A stretch of 64,000 nucleotides of DNA from Colwellia sp. MB3u-41 (GTDB taxonomy: Bacteria; Pseudomonadota; Gammaproteobacteria; Enterobacterales; Alteromonadaceae): NCBI RefSeq assembly GCF_014076845.1, contig NZ_JACGUT010000075.1:124001-188000 (forward strand), given 5' to 3'. The number at the start of each line of letters is the position of its first letter. Positions within the stretch are counted from its first letter, which is position 1. This document shows, one piece after another, positions 20,528-29,043 of this stretch. A program made the position numbers and the translations under genes. The notes under the pieces are model-generated. The model saw nothing but the letters and a program-made list of their open reading frames with translations, did no database searches and had not been told where the DNA came from.

Positions 20528-21577
20528 ATGAGTACTATTTCTACTATTTCTGAATTATTAACACTTTCTGGATCTCAATATAGGGTTTTTGATATTGGCC
20601 GGAAAATAGATAAATTGTCTAAAGAAACGTTTACTAAAATTGAAGCTAACCAAATTCCTTACCCATTTCCTTCTCAAGGGCATGCATTTATAGCGATATC
20701 TTTTTGGCAAAAGCCAAATTCGTCGCTATATTTATGGTTTGTAAAATTACCGCTTGATGAGCGAGGTTTACTTAACCTTGTAGCAAGAGATCATTTTATT
20801 GCAATTATTATTGAAGCATTGGGCGCAGAGCTTAATACCTCACCAAACGAGCAACAAGAAGCATTACTTAAAAGTAACCCCTATCATTTTACACCACCAC
20901 AATACAAATTAGCTTATTTAAATAGTTTGATTTCTGTGGAAACAAAAAATAAGAGCAGCCAATACTTTTCAGGCGCATTAAGCTACTTATCAGGTGATAA
21001 AGATTGGCAAAACTGGCAGTCTGTTGGTGTGCAAGGGTTAAATGATTTTGCTGTGCGTTTATCTGATAAGAAAATGCAAAAAATATTAGTGAATGCTTTG
21101 CCACATTTACCTAAGCCCGTTTTACAACCCTTATGTTCTGCATTAGAAAATGTAAAATTACCGGTAGAAGTTATTGATGTACTCATTGCAAAATTTGAAA
21201 GCCTAGTAACCCATAAAGAGACTAACCAAACAACAGTGTTGAGTTTTTTATTACGCAGTTTAGCCTCAAGTTTTCAGCATCCCCATGTTGTACGATTTAT
21301 TAATACTCTTATTGAGCAGCCATCACCTGAAACGTCAATGTCTGAAGAAATAGCCATAGTCATTACAGGAAGATGCTGGCAAGTTTTCAATAATGAACAA
21401 CAAATAATGATCTTTTTTGAGTTATTAGTTGACCAGCAAGAACTTGAAGTATTTCAAGCAATTTTCAAAGACCTTGTTGCTATTCCAGCATTACGTCCAT
21501 TAATATTTCAATGTATGAGATCGCCAAAACGTAGCCAAGCATTAAGTAAAGCTATTGGTCTATTATTTCAACGCTAA
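20528..21577 (+). CDS. DUF3549 family protein
   Basis: This 349-residue soluble protein begins with a segment resembling the DUF3549 family (TISELLTLSGSQYRVFDIGRKI). The rest is mostly helical, with HEAT-like character after residue 150. The function is unknown. It is followed after 15 bases by a DUF3301 gene and is divergent from truC, a conserved trio in related marine gammaproteobacteria. The family assignment rests on pattern recognition only. Confidence 0.8.
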   Translation: MSTISTISELLTLSGSQYRVFDIGRKIDKLSKETFTKIEANQIPYPFPSQGHAFIAISFWQKPNSSLYLWFVKLPLDERGLLNLVARDHFIAIIIEALGAELNTSPNEQQEALLKSNPYHFTPPQYKLAYLNSLISVETKNKSSQYFSGALSYLSGDKDWQNWQSVGVQGLNDFAVRLSDKKMQKILVNALPHLPKPVLQPLCSALENVKLPVEVIDVLIAKFESLVTHKETNQTTVLSFLLRSLASSFQHPHVVRFINTLIEQPSPETSMSEEIAIVITGRCWQVFNNEQQIMIFFELLVDQQELEVFQAIFKDLVAIPALRPLIFQCMRSPKRSQALSKAIGLLFQR

Positions 21578-21592
21578 CTATAGAGACCTCGA

Positions 21593-21892
21593 ATGGAAAA
21601 TATATATTTATTACTGATTGTTTGTTTATTTTTGTGGTACTTCATTTATCTCAGAAAAGTATCTGAATACGCTTTACGCCATATAAAGGCCTATTGTGAT
21701 AAGGATGGCTTACAGTTTATTTCACTTTCTCGAAGCTCAAGTCGATTAACCTTTAACAAAGCTTTAGGGCCTCATTGGATAAGTGTCTTTGACTTTGAGT
21801 TTAGCGGGGATAGAGAATCAAGTTATCAAGGTCAAGCGACTTTAAAGGGATTTAAACTTGATAGTATCCATGTACCGATGTACAAAATTTAA
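21593..21892 (+). CDS. DUF3301 family membrane-anchored protein
   Basis: The 99-residue protein has one N-terminal membrane helix (about 4-19, YLLLIVCLFLWYFIYL) followed by a small beta-rich domain with the SRSSSRLTFNKALGPHW segment. It fits the DUF3301 family by its position beside DUF3549 and by its length. It probably sits in the inner membrane with the small domain in the cytoplasm. The function is unknown. A terminator follows, so the two DUF genes form an operon. Confidence 0.78.
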   Translation: MENIYLLLIVCLFLWYFIYLRKVSEYALRHIKAYCDKDGLQFISLSRSSSRLTFNKALGPHWISVFDFEFSGDRESSYQGQATLKGFKLDSIHVPMYKI

Positions 21893-21956
21893 ATGCCAAA
21901 CGACAATTAACAGTGGCAAAAAAAGTTAAAAAATACAGACATGCATTAGATGCATG

Positions 21957-22043
21957 CCATCTCATTATAACGTTCATCCTGAACATATATGCTCTTTGGT
22001 ATCCATACCATCTCATTATAACGTTCATCCTGAACATATATGC
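21957..22043. repeat. Two direct copies of a 36-bp sequence
   Basis: An identical 36-base unit occurs at 21957-21992 and 22008-22043, with a 15-base spacer. Each copy contains the inverted repeat GTTCA-TCC-TGAAC and ends ATATATGC. The second copy runs into the left arm of the terminator that follows, so the duplication may have arisen from the terminator region. Confidence 0.9.
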
Positions 22044-22070
22044 CATTCGGTATAATCGAATGGCATTTTT
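22040..22070 (+). terminator. Rho-independent terminator after the DUF3301 gene
   Basis: A perfect 10-bp stem ATGCCATTCG / CGAATGGCAT (22040-22049 with 22057-22066), a 7-base loop and a T tract. It lies between the convergent DUF3301 and chemoreceptor genes. Confidence 0.85.
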
Positions 22071-22109
22071 AGACTTAGGTATTATTAAAACCTTTTACAG
22101 AGATTTATC

Positions 22110-23225
22110 TTAATCAACTGCACCGATGTCTTTAGCTAATTGCTTAGAGAGTGACGTTAATGTATCAACCACTTTGAAACTTGCACTCTCCATCACTGTC
22201 AGTGCTTTTAGGGCACGTTCATTATCACCTTTAGCATGCGCCTTCAACGCTTCAATACCATGACTATGAACATCTATATGTGGGGCTTCTATTTGCTTGA
22301 AGGCACTTTTACTGGCGTACTTTTCTGCTCCTTCTCCTTGGTAAAACCACTTTCCTAGTCGACACATCGTATGGTCAGTAAAGTCAGCAGCAGTTTTATC
22401 AGACATACCGAGCATCACCTTATAGACATCAAGTTTCCAAACGACATGGTCCATTTTTACCGTTTGTAAAAATGAATCGGCGGTAGTATTAGTAATAACC
22501 GAGTACATATTTTTAGATAAGGTGACAATTTTCTTAGCCGTGGTTTCTATAGAAGAGGTACTAGCACTTATTTCTTGACTATTATCTCCCACGTGGCTTA
22601 TACCACTGATCACTTCTCCCATTTGCGTATTTACTTGCTCAATAAGATTGGATATTTCATTAGAAGCTTCTGCCGAGCGTTGGGCCAATGTTCGGACTTC
22701 ATCGGCAACAACAGCAAAACCTCGACCTTGCTCTCCTGCCCTAGCGGCTTCTATGGCGGCATTTAATGCCAATAAGTTTGTTTGGTCTGAAATGCCTTTA
22801 ATAATATTTACAAAGTCATTAATACCTGATGATACTGTTTTTAATTGATCGGCTGATGAAGAAGCCGCTTGAGTATCTGTAGAAATTTGTGAAGTAGAAG
22901 TAATCGTACTGGACAGCATCTCCATAATTTGCTCAAAGAGCGCTTGTGACGACTGAAACGTATCTCGATGTTGATTTAAATGGGCTGATGATAGGGCTAG
23001 ATCTTCACAAATAAGGTTAACGAGCGACGATGATTGCAACCATAGTTTATTTATTTCTTCTTGCGTACGATAGCGTGTAGAGTTACTTGAAATATCTTCG
23101 ACAAGTTGACCTCTCTCTTTGTCAGCTAAAGCTAATTCAGCCTCTAACATTTCGATACGTGTCGTTAATTGACGGTTCTCAATAGTAAGCTGGGAAATTT
23201 TTTCTTTATTTTTTTCACCAAAAAT
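22110..23225 (-). CDS. Soluble methyl-accepting chemotaxis protein with C-terminal zinc-binding (CZB) domain
   Basis: A cytosolic chemoreceptor without membrane helices. It has an N-terminal coiled coil, the signalling hairpin tip ([20 protein letters not shown], then [16 protein letters not shown]) and a C-terminal CZB domain with the zinc ligands spread over MDHVVWK, CRLGKWF and HIDVHSHG. The first ATG is at 23150 (346 residues) but has no ribosome-binding site. The same frame stays open upstream and reads [19 protein letters not shown], a convincing coiled-coil N-terminus, back to an ATT at 23225. Either ATT is the start, or the out-of-frame GTG at 23218 (well-placed AGGA) is joined by slippage on an A7 run. 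CZB receptors sense zinc or oxidants such as HOCl in other bacteria. Confidence 0.8.
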   Translation of the reverse strand: MFGEKNKEKISQLTIENRQLTTRIEMLEAELALADKERGQLVEDISSNSTRYRTQEEINKLWLQSSSLVNLICEDLALSSAHLNQHRDTFQSSQALFEQIMEMLSSTITSTSQISTDTQAASSSADQLKTVSSGINDFVNIIKGISDQTNLLALNAAIEAARAGEQGRGFAVVADEVRTLAQRSAEASNEISNLIEQVNTQMGEVISGISHVGDNSQEISASTSSIETTAKKIVTLSKNMYSVITNTTADSFLQTVKMDHVVWKLDVYKVMLGMSDKTAADFTDHTMCRLGKWFYQGEGAEKYASKSAFKQIEAPHIDVHSHGIEALKAHAKGDNERALKALTVMESASFKVVDTLTSLSKQLAKDIGAVD

Positions 23226-23368
23226 CCTGTTATTTACTACCTTTAGTATAAAATTTCATCTCGTTAATATATATTAAAAAAAGCAGATGCATAGGCTTTT
23301 TTAGATATATAAGAGTATGCTAAAAGCAACAATGCCTAAAATTAATTAATGAAACGGAAGTATAAACA

Positions 23369-23887
23369 ATGAATAACGCAATAAAGGTATTTACGGTTTT
23401 TTTTATTCTAACATTATCTTTTTCAAACTATGCCCTAGCATCAGATAGTGTTATTGAAAAAATAGCAGCAAAAAATGTTCAACAGTTTAGCCCGCAATTT
23501 ATTATTGGCGGTCAACCTAACGAAGATGATTTAGTTATATTATCGAAAAGCGGCATTAAAACAGTAATTAACCTACGTGGCGAGGGTGAGTTTAACGGGT
23601 TTGACGAACAAGCTACAGTTGAAGCGTTAGGCATGAATTATATCGCAGTGCCCATTAACGGTGCCAATGGTATTAATAAAGAAAACCTCGCGCTATTTAC
23701 TTCAGCAATATCAAATCACGAGAAAACATTTGTTCATTGCGCAAGTGGTAACCGTGTTGGTGCTATGTTCGCACTAGATGCACACTTCAATCACGGTAAA
23801 AATATTGAAGAAGCAATCACTACAGGAAAAAGCTCGGGCTTAGCAAGCTTAGAATCGACTGTTAGAAAGATCATCATAACTCAGTAA
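23369..23887 (+). CDS. Exported phosphatase-like protein (DUF442/tyrosine-phosphatase superfamily)
   Basis: The 172-residue precursor has a signal peptide (cleavage near ALA-SD), so it works in the periplasm. The mature part has a cysteine-phosphatase-like fold: a GGQPNEDDL start, KTVINLRGEGE, and the P-loop HCASGNRVGA. The loop is C-x4-R rather than the classical C-x5-R, as in DUF442 and rhodanese-like enzymes, so phosphatase activity is not assured. It is a single gene with a GGAA ribosome-binding site, divergent from the chemoreceptor. No substrate can be deduced. Confidence 0.82.
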   Translation: MNNAIKVFTVFFILTLSFSNYALASDSVIEKIAAKNVQQFSPQFIIGGQPNEDDLVILSKSGIKTVINLRGEGEFNGFDEQATVEALGMNYIAVPINGANGINKENLALFTSAISNHEKTFVHCASGNRVGAMFALDAHFNHGKNIEEAITTGKSSGLASLESTVRKIIITQ

Positions 23888-23893
23888 GTAAAA

Positions 23894-23921
23894 TGCCAGT
23901 TTCTTGTTAAAGAAACTGGCA
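23894..23921. terminator. Hairpin between convergent genes (weak terminator)
   Basis: A perfect 12-bp stem TGCCAGTTTCTT / AAGAAACTGGCA (23894-23905 with 23910-23921) with a 4-base loop, between the convergent phosphatase-like gene and ybaB. Neither side has a good T tract, so it may act as a bidirectional but inefficient terminator or protect 3' ends. Confidence 0.5.
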
Positions 23922-23945
23922 CATTAATTCACAACGTAACGTTGA

Positions 23946-24272
23946 TTAAAACGGCATTTTCATCCCAGGTGGTAATTGCATACCACCGGTTAAAGCACCC
24001 ATTTTATCTTTATTTTGTTCTTCGACACGACGAACAGCATCATTAAATGCTGCTGAAATCAAATCTTCAAGCATATCTTTATCATCAGCCATTAGACTAT
24101 CGTCAATTTCAACACGTCGAACGCTGTGACTACCTGTCATCGTTACCTTAACCATACCAGCACCTGACTCACCGATAACTTCCATTTTAGCTAATTCTTC
24201 TTGGGCTTTAGCCATTTTTTCTTGCATTTGTTGGGCTTGTTTCATTAAGTTGCCCATGCCACCTTTCATCAT
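23946..24272 (-). CDS. ybaB: YbaB/EbfC family nucleoid-associated protein
   Basis: This small DNA-binding protein (108 residues) forms a tweezer-like dimer. The N-terminus [20 protein letters not shown] is very close to E. coli YbaB ([19 protein letters not shown]), followed by the conserved [26 protein letters not shown] precedes the start. It lies 66 bases after dnaX, the near-universal dnaX-ybaB pairing. RecR is absent downstream, where the phosphatase-like gene converges instead. Confidence 0.96.
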   Translation of the reverse strand: MMKGGMGNLMKQAQQMQEKMAKAQEELAKMEVIGESGAGMVKVTMTGSHSVRRVEIDDSLMADDKDMLEDLISAAFNDAVRRVEEQNKDKMGALTGGMQLPPGMKMPF

Positions 24273-24338
24273 AATTTTTTCTCCAAAGTTCTATTGCCAG
24301 CAAAGATAGAGTTTAACACGGCAAATATCAAGTAACAG

Positions 24339-26411
24339 TTATAATGCTACAATTGTGTTTTCATCTAATTGGGCTTGGAAATGCATTTTCAAGCCCATAA
24401 TTATTTCATCATTTTCTAATAATTCTTTCGCATAATCATAACGTTTATCATTAATATGCGATTGAATTTGATACGGATCATGCGATGTCTCGTCGACAAT
24501 CGTTAATTCTACAGTAATTTTTCGCTTTAAAAACTCAGAGATGGATTGCTCTAGCTTTTTGTGAGCAACATCACTGTTTAAATGTTTTGTCGCTTGATTT
24601 AAATTAAGTAGCAAAAAATCGTCAGTTGATTGCTCATTAACAGTTGCATGTATCGCTAATTGACGCAGACGCCCCGTAAGTGACATTGCATCAATCATAT
24701 TTGCCCATTTATCAACTTGATTTGCTGAGCGAATCTTTGCTGGGTCAATCACATTTACATCAAAAACCTGCTCTGAAATAGACTCAAATCGAGGAATATC
24801 AAGTCTTGGTGCATCCTCAATTTTTGATACCATAACCTCGTTACTGGAAGTATCTTGACGCTCTATAGCGTCATCAGACTTTTTTGCGCTATTCTCCAAG
24901 CCCTTTTTTCGACTACGTAACATATTTCTTGTCGCTAAAGCACGCTCTATAGGTGATTGAACAAGCGGTGTATCGCTAGTTGACGGTTCGATATCTACAT
25001 TTTGAGGAGCAACCGTTGAGTTATGATCAACTTGTTCTAATGAATTATCAAAGGGTGTTAAAGTCTCTGTATCAATATAACGAGGAGAATTATTCTCTTG
25101 CTCTATATCCCCAAGCGCCTTTATTTCTAAAGGAGGTATTTCAGCCGGTGATAATGGCGATGTTATCGCTTCAACCTCTGGTAAAGTGTTAGCTTCCTCA
25201 AAAGAAGGCTCATCTGTTACCAGATTAACGTTGCTCAGTGATTTATGGATATTTGTTTCATCAAATGTCACATCATCGAAATCATTTGTAGCGCGGGTAG
25301 AATTATCAGGAATGCTTTCGCTATTTTTTAATGGTCTAAACGCCAACAACCGAAGTAATAGCATATCAAACGCCGCTTGCTCGTCTGATGCATAAGGTAA
25401 ATCTTTTCGCCCATTGAGCACAATTTGATAGTATAACTGAATATCTTCAGCACTCATGGCTTGACTGAACTTTTCAACCAAGAGGTTATGCTCTGGTGAT
25501 AAGTCAAAATGTTGCCCGATGACTTGTGTCATGGCTACTTGGTGTAACAACTGAATAAGTTCAGCGGTTAAACGACTGTAATTAGGTGCATAAGACGCAA
25601 TGTCTAATGAAAGGTGCATTAGAGCCTTTGGATTTTGCTTTAACAACGTAATGAGTATTTTAAAGACCCAGTTTTGGTCGACACCACCTAGCATTTGCTG
25701 CACATTGGCTAAGGTAATACACCCCTGGCCTTGTGCGATACTTTGGTCAGTTAAGCTTAAACAGTCACGCATACTGCCGCGAGCGGCTTTTGCTAATAAC
25801 GTTAAAGCGCCCTTTTCAACTGAAAAATTTTCTGCATCAAGTATCTGCTGAGTCTTTTGCTCTATTTGACTCACCGTTAATGCTTTTAAATGAAATTGCA
25901 AACAACGAGATAACACAGTAACAGGAAGTTTTTGTGGATCGGTTGTCGCCAAAATAAACTTCACATGCTCAGGTGGTTCTTCAAGCGTTTTCAATAACGC
26001 ATTAAAACTACTGCGAGAAAGCATATGAACTTCATCAATTAAATAAACTTTATAACGGCCTCGTGTAGGCGCGTATTGTACGTTATCAAGAATTTCACGG
26101 GTATCATCAACTTTTGTTTTAGAAGCCGCATCAATTTCGAGTAAATCGATAAAACGGCCTTGGTCGATATCTTGACAAGTATCACAAACGCCACAGGGTG
26201 TTGAAGTAATGCCTTGTTCGCAGTTCAAACTTTTAGCAAAAATTCGAGCTATCGTCGTTTTGCCAACTCCACGCGTACCCGTAAATAAATAGGCATGGTG
26301 CAAACGCTGTTGTGTTAACGCATTGACTAAAACAGTAACGACATGTTCTTGACCCACTAATTCTGTAAACTTTTTAGGGCGCCATTTACGTGCTAATACT
26401 TGATAACTCAT
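24339..26411 (-). CDS. dnaX: DNA polymerase III tau (and probably gamma) subunit
   Basis: DnaX is the clamp-loader ATPase. The 690-residue tau form has the Walker A GTRGVGKT (about 45-52), a zinc module with CGVCDTC, the Walker B DEVHML and sensor motifs (LATTDPQKLPVTVLSRC). A low-complexity linker (about 370-560) and the tau-specific C-terminal polymerase-binding domain follow. In the linker, codons 509-511 hold the slippery heptamer A AAA AAG with flanking stimulators. A -1 shift there gives GTC TGA, so a gamma form of 512 residues is predicted. Confidence 0.97.
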   Translation of the reverse strand: MSYQVLARKWRPKKFTELVGQEHVVTVLVNALTQQRLHHAYLFTGTRGVGKTTIARIFAKSLNCEQGITSTPCGVCDTCQDIDQGRFIDLLEIDAASKTKVDDTREILDNVQYAPTRGRYKVYLIDEVHMLSRSSFNALLKTLEEPPEHVKFILATTDPQKLPVTVLSRCLQFHLKALTVSQIEQKTQQILDAENFSVEKGALTLLAKAARGSMRDCLSLTDQSIAQGQGCITLANVQQMLGGVDQNWVFKILITLLKQNPKALMHLSLDIASYAPNYSRLTAELIQLLHQVAMTQVIGQHFDLSPEHNLLVEKFSQAMSAEDIQLYYQIVLNGRKDLPYASDEQAAFDMLLLRLLAFRPLKNSESIPDNSTRATNDFDDVTFDETNIHKSLSNVNLVTDEPSFEEANTLPEVEAITSPLSPAEIPPLEIKALGDIEQENNSPRYIDTETLTPFDNSLEQVDHNSTVAPQNVDIEPSTSDTPLVQSPIERALATRNMLRSRKKGLENSAKKSDDAIERQDTSSNEVMVSKIEDAPRLDIPRFESISEQVFDVNVIDPAKIRSANQVDKWANMIDAMSLTGRLRQLAIHATVNEQSTDDFLLLNLNQATKHLNSDVAHKKLEQSISEFLKRKITVELTIVDETSHDPYQIQSHINDKRYDYAKELLENDEIIMGLKMHFQAQLDENTIVAL
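24856..24897 (-). promoter_or_regulatory. Programmed -1 ribosomal frameshift signal in dnaX
   Basis: Reading 5' to 3' on the minus strand there is an SD-like GGAG (24897-24894), 8 bases, the heptamer A AAA AAG in the correct phase (24885-24879), 5 bases, and a perfect 7-bp stem TGACGCT-ATAG-AGCGTCA (24873-24856). This is the three-part layout known from E. coli dnaX. The -1 frame stops one codon after the site. A second in-phase A AAA AAG lies upstream at 24909-24903; its -1 frame reads GGG CTT GGA GAA TAG. Confidence 0.8.
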
Positions 26412-26419
26412 ATTACTGC

Positions 26420-26974
26420 CTAATCGTCGTTATATTGCAATAAAGAGTGAATAGATAACCCTAGATCTGTTAAACGTTTTTCTCCGCCCAAATCAGGTAA
26501 TGAAATCACAAATGCAGCATATTTCACTTCAGCCCCTAGCCCTTTAGCAAGGCTCATCGTTGCTTCAATTGTTCCACCCGTTGCAAGAAGATCATCTACT
26601 ATTAAAACTTTATCGTTGCTTGTTAATGCATCTTGATGAATTTCTAACGTATCAGTACCATATTCTAATTGATAGCTTTGGCTATTCCTAGCTCTTGGAA
26701 GCTTGCCAGGTTTACGAACAGGAATAAAGCTTATCCCTAGCGCTAGGGCCAAAGGAGCACCAAAAAAGAAGCCACGTGCTTCAGTACCAATAATTTTAGT
26801 AAAGCCGTGATCTTTATATTTAGCCACGAATAAGTCTATCGTTAACTGGTAAGCAGCAGGGTTATCGAGCAAACCAGTAATATCACGAAATAAAATACCC
26901 GGTTTAGGATAGTCAGGAACAGCATGAATTGAATTTTGTAAAAGTAAAATTTGTTTGTCAGTCATCGTCAGCAT
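26420..26974 (-). CDS. apt: Adenine phosphoribosyltransferase
   Basis: Apt salvages adenine to AMP using PRPP. The 184-residue protein has the PRPP-binding motif [13 protein letters not shown] and the family start [18 protein letters not shown], with [11 protein letters not shown] in the middle. The ATG at 26965, three codons in, would give MTDKQ and a length closer to E. coli Apt; neither has a clear ribosome-binding site. It lies 8 bases before dnaX, the conserved apt-dnaX-ybaB order. Confidence 0.96.
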   Translation of the reverse strand: MLTMTDKQILLLQNSIHAVPDYPKPGILFRDITGLLDNPAAYQLTIDLFVAKYKDHGFTKIIGTEARGFFFGAPLALALGISFIPVRKPGKLPRARNSQSYQLEYGTDTLEIHQDALTSNDKVLIVDDLLATGGTIEATMSLAKGLGAEVKYAAFVISLPDLGGEKRLTDLGLSIHSLLQYNDD

Positions 26975-27026
26975 ATCAAAAGTATAAATTTATCAAGTCT
27001 AAAGAATAAAGCAAAAGGAGGATGAT

Positions 27027-27410
27027 TTACAGTGAATAACGACTTGTATTGTTTTTATTTATTAGATTTACAGCACTAAGCAAAATATTTTCGTCAATTG
27101 GCTTCGCTATAATGGCTTGAAAAGAAAAGAAGCGGGTTAAAGCGATGACATCAGTTGTGTTTTGCGTCGTCATAAAAATAATAGGAATATTAGCCGTATT
27201 TGGTTTTTTAAGAAGATTTCTACTTAGTTGAATACCATTCATAACAGGCATGAGATGGTCAATAATAAACAAGTCAAACGATTGTTGTTGCGCCTTTTCA
27301 AAGGCATCTAAACCGTTTAAAGCGGTATCAATGGTATTGCCCTGTTGTTCCAGCAGTGGTCTAATAAAATCTAAGACCTTCTTTTTATCGTCAACAAGCA
27401 ATATATGCAT
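27027..27410 (-). CDS. Stand-alone response regulator receiver protein (CheY-like)
   Basis: A 127-residue single-domain receiver. It has the acidic pair VDD (7-8), the phospho-acceptor D51 in FIIDHLMPVMNG, the conserved threonine in FMTTQN and the lysine in AKPID. There is no output domain, so it must act through protein contacts. It follows the 41-residue membrane protein gene by 40 bases on the same strand, and the two probably share a transcript. No histidine kinase is nearby, so its partner is unknown. Confidence 0.88.
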   Translation of the reverse strand: MHILLVDDKKKVLDFIRPLLEQQGNTIDTALNGLDAFEKAQQQSFDLFIIDHLMPVMNGIQLSRNLLKKPNTANIPIIFMTTQNTTDVIALTRFFSFQAIIAKPIDENILLSAVNLINKNNTSRYSL

Positions 27411-27450
27411 AATGTTAATTCTTCGTAATTTTTAGTTAAACAAACAGAGA

Positions 27451-27576
27451 CTAATTTGAAAGAAGTGTAAACCAACCCATAACCATGGGTAAAAGAGGTG
27501 CAGAGAATAAAGCAATAACTGCTACCAATAAATGGCGTTTCGATGTACTGTCTTTAAAGTCTTCGTTATCTGACAT
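27451..27576 (-). CDS. Small single-span membrane protein (41 residues)
   Basis: A short open frame of 42 codons with a strong ribosome-binding site (AGGA, 6 bases before the ATG). The product starts MSDNEDFKDSTSKRH, an acidic then basic head, and continues with one hydrophobic helix (about 16-38, LLVAVIALFSAPLLPMVMGW) before ending TLLSN. It would be an inner-membrane protein. I recognise no family. Upstream at 27647-27660 is a perfect FNR-type palindrome, and downstream is a receiver-domain gene, so a respiratory or oxygen-related role is an inference only. Confidence 0.6.
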   Translation of the reverse strand: MSDNEDFKDSTSKRHLLVAVIALFSAPLLPMVMGWFTLLSN

Positions 27577-27646
27577 TATTATTCCTGTAACTGCAAAATT
27601 ATGAGGCAGTATTTTAGCCGAGAACGTAATTTATTTCTAGATAAAC

Positions 27647-27660
27647 TTGATCTAGATCAA
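27647..27660 (-). promoter_or_regulatory. FNR/Anr-type operator
   Basis: TTGATCTAGATCAA is a perfect match to TTGAT-N4-ATCAA, the binding site of FNR/Anr oxygen regulators. It lies 70 bases upstream of the 41-residue protein's ATG. A TAAAAT -10-like element at 27616-27611 would put the box centre near -50, between the usual FNR class I and class II positions, so the exact promoter is unclear. Confidence 0.55.
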
Positions 27661-27723
27661 ACAAAAACGGCTTCATTCATCCACTCCCCTCTTTTATAAG
27701 CAAAAAAATAAAACTTCAGATAT

Positions 27724-27751
27724 AAAAAAACCAGCCAAAAGGCTGGTTTTT
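27724..27751 (-). terminator. Rho-independent terminator after the TonB2 operon
   Basis: Stem CCAGCC-AAAA-GGCTGG (27731-27736 with 27741-27746), extended by A/T pairs, with a T7 run on the minus strand. It lies 16 bases after the stop of the TPR gene that ends the operon. Confidence 0.88.
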
Positions 27752-27766
27752 AAGAAAACACAAAAA

Positions 27767-29038
27767 CTAAATAGAAACGTTCTTACGTGCCGCTGTATCT
27801 TTTATGTAATTAACCCAACCTTTAGCTGTTCTACGAGCCTTAGGGTCTTTTAATGCTCTTTGAACATAAACATAAGCTTGTTTGTATTCTCCAAGATAAA
27901 AGTAAGATTCTGCAATACTTTGATTAAGTCTACCTTCGTTTGATACACCTATTTCAATTGCTTTCTTTAAAGCAGCTATCGCTTTAGAGAACTGTTCATC
28001 TTGATTTAGCAACATACCTTGCTTGCTATAATGCTTGGATAGATTAGTCATTTTAGCTAATTCGCCATAATAACCGGCAGCTTTACTAATATGCTGAGAC
28101 GCATGCCATGTATTTGCTAGCGTGAAAACGTTCTTATCATCACGTTTAACAACACCTGAATCTATATATTTTTCCAGTAAAACCGCTGCTTTATGAGGGA
28201 TTTCACTTTGCGCATATAAATTCGCAAGCATAACTATCTCGCTTTCTTTATCAAGAAAACCTTTCTTATAAGCTAATTCCAATGTTGATAAACTTTTTGG
28301 ATAATTCTCAGTCATCGCATAAAATGAAGCTAACTGGGTCCAAAACAATTTAATATCAGGAAGTACTTGTACTGCAGTTTCTAAAACCCCAACACATTCC
28401 TTATACATTTTACGTTCATAGAACGCATTTAACTTAAGAACATAAGGATTCTGATTAACTTTATCACCTAATTCAGCGATAGCATTATCAGCGGCTGGAA
28501 CCACTTTAGCGTACTGTTTAAGTTCTAGATTAGCCTGAGCTATTTTCATCCAAACATTGGCATCAGATTTCCCAGTAAAGTCCATCCAAGCGTCATATGC
28601 TATTAAAGCTTCTTTATAACCTTGCACTTGCATTTGCAAATCACCAATGACTTTTAATGCATCAGCTTGCTCTGTTTCGTTGAGAATATCAGGAGCAACG
28701 GCTTTATTAAGATAATCAATTGCATTTTTTTCATCACTTTTTTGAGCATACATCATACCAATAAAGCGATTTAAGAAAGCAACGTCGTAATCTTTTTTTG
28801 CATTGATGTCTAATAGCAGCACTAACGCATTATCAACATTAGAACCATCATCGACTTCAACACCGTAAGCTTCAAATGCTTTAGCTACCTTTTTACCAAC
28901 AGATTGACCAACAAGCTGAGTTTTACGCTGTGGCTTTTCTACTTGGTCTGCTCCTACAGCATAAGCTGTAGAAGACAAAGGTAAATGAGCAATCGTTACT
29001 GAACCTATGATCAATATAGATATAAAAATCTTATTCAT
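27767..29038 (-). CDS. Tetratricopeptide-repeat protein of the TonB2 cluster
   Basis: The 423-residue precursor has a signal peptide (cleavage near AYA-VG) and about eight tandem TPR-like helical pairs, such as KNAIDYLNKA and KAIAALKKAIEIG. It should be a periplasmic protein-protein interaction module. It is the last gene of the operon, 5 bases after tonB. TPR proteins at this place are known from Shewanella and Vibrio TonB2-type clusters, where they help energy transfer to outer-membrane receptors; the exact role here is inferred. Confidence 0.85.
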   Translation of the reverse strand: MNKIFISILIIGSVTIAHLPLSSTAYAVGADQVEKPQRKTQLVGQSVGKKVAKAFEAYGVEVDDGSNVDNALVLLLDINAKKDYDVAFLNRFIGMMYAQKSDEKNAIDYLNKAVAPDILNETEQADALKVIGDLQMQVQGYKEALIAYDAWMDFTGKSDANVWMKIAQANLELKQYAKVVPAADNAIAELGDKVNQNPYVLKLNAFYERKMYKECVGVLETAVQVLPDIKLFWTQLASFYAMTENYPKSLSTLELAYKKGFLDKESEIVMLANLYAQSEIPHKAAVLLEKYIDSGVVKRDDKNVFTLANTWHASQHISKAAGYYGELAKMTNLSKHYSKQGMLLNQDEQFSKAIAALKKAIEIGVSNEGRLNQSIAESYFYLGEYKQAYVYVQRALKDPKARRTAKGWVNYIKDTAARKNVSI

Positions 29039-29043
29039 TCTGA

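Noticed and set aside
21852-22046. A minus-strand open frame encoding a repeated peptide (AYMFRMNVIMRW twice)
   Set aside because: The repetition comes from the 36-bp DNA repeat; there is no ribosome-binding site and it overlaps a terminator.
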